Assembly (NCBI RefSeq): GCF_010685995.1
Contig: NZ_JAAGWK010000023.1
Span: 1 to 39,729 of the forward strand
Direction: 5' to 3'
Length of the DNA stretch: 39,729 nucleotides
DNA from: Goekera deserti
GTDB lineage: Bacteria; Actinomycetota; Actinomycetes; Mycobacteriales; Geodermatophilaceae
This document shows, piece by piece, positions 39,689-39,729 of the stretch. The position numbers and the translations under genes were made by a program. The notes under the pieces were generated by a model that was given only the letters and a program-made list of their open reading frames with translations, ran no database searches and was not told the origin of the DNA. The stretch's first letter is position 1; each line of letters begins with the position of its first letter.

Positions 39689-39729
39689 GCCGGCCCCGGC
39701 TGCGGGCGCAGCCGTGACCGGGCGGCCGG

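Noticed and set aside
1-39729. tRNA or rRNA genes, prophage, integrase, intact insertion sequence
   Set aside because: No cloverleaf-like GGTTCGAATCC block, no rRNA landmarks, and no transposase or integrase motifs in any plausible frame.

Overview
The window is about 39.7 kb of very GC-rich DNA (roughly 73-75 % by eye). It has GTG/TTG starts, mycothiol-type and F420-type enzymes, a HelR-class HelD ATPase, a DtxR/IdeR-like iron box and several apparently leaderless genes. Together these point to a high-GC actinobacterium. A Geodermatophilaceae-like soil organism (Blastococcus, Geodermatophilus, Modestobacter) is my inference, not something the sequence proves. I see no rRNA, tRNA, CRISPR array, integrase or intact insertion sequence.

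Layout. 1-15 kb is mixed metabolic chromosome: the end of an MFS exporter, an alditol oxidase, the RNA-polymerase-recycling ATPase HelR, two small zinc-ribbon proteins, a secreted GH43 arabinanase with a C-terminal lectin-like part, the RNA ligase RtcB, a methyltransferase, a DoxX protein under a probable iron box, an isocitrate-lyase-superfamily enzyme divergent from a GntR regulator with an exact inverted operator pair, and a membrane-anchored metallophosphoesterase converging on a GyrI-like protein.

15.6-24.3 kb, minus strand, holds the most unusual locus. A 1963-residue transglutaminase-like/DUF4011/SF1 helicase/Vsr-like nuclease/DUF3320 protein is followed by an 873-residue paralogue. 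The paralogue keeps the region between helicase motifs I and II and the C-terminal DUF3320 domain. It has lost the ATPase motor, the nuclease and the N-terminal domains, and an Ala/Pro-rich linker stands in their place. Both genes have the same -10-like hexamer at the same 6-nt distance from ATG, so they may be co-expressed as leaderless mRNAs. I read this as a candidate two-component nucleic-acid-processing or defence module. The function is inferred from domain families only.

24.5-31.7 kb, plus strand, is a tightly coupled ABC importer operon of the branched-chain amino acid (HAAT/Liv) type, livF-livG-acyl-CoA ligase-livH-livM-livK. It has 4-bp stop/start overlaps at every junction as far as livM, then a hairpin before livK. 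The embedded acyl-CoA ligase suggests the cargo is a carboxylic acid that is activated on entry.

31.7-35.1 kb carries two uncharacterised proteins with an actinobacterial character, a strong bidirectional terminator, and an F420-type LLM oxidoreductase overlapping an SRPBCC protein. 35.1-38.3 kb is lower in GC and gene-poor. It has an orphan hypothetical gene, a VOC protein, a SnoaL-like protein, and then about 1.1 kb of debris (the tail of an alpha/beta hydrolase and a small reading frame broken by TGA). The window ends with a mycothiol-dependent isomerase-family protein and a small zinc-ribbon gene next to a frameshifted or fused reading frame.
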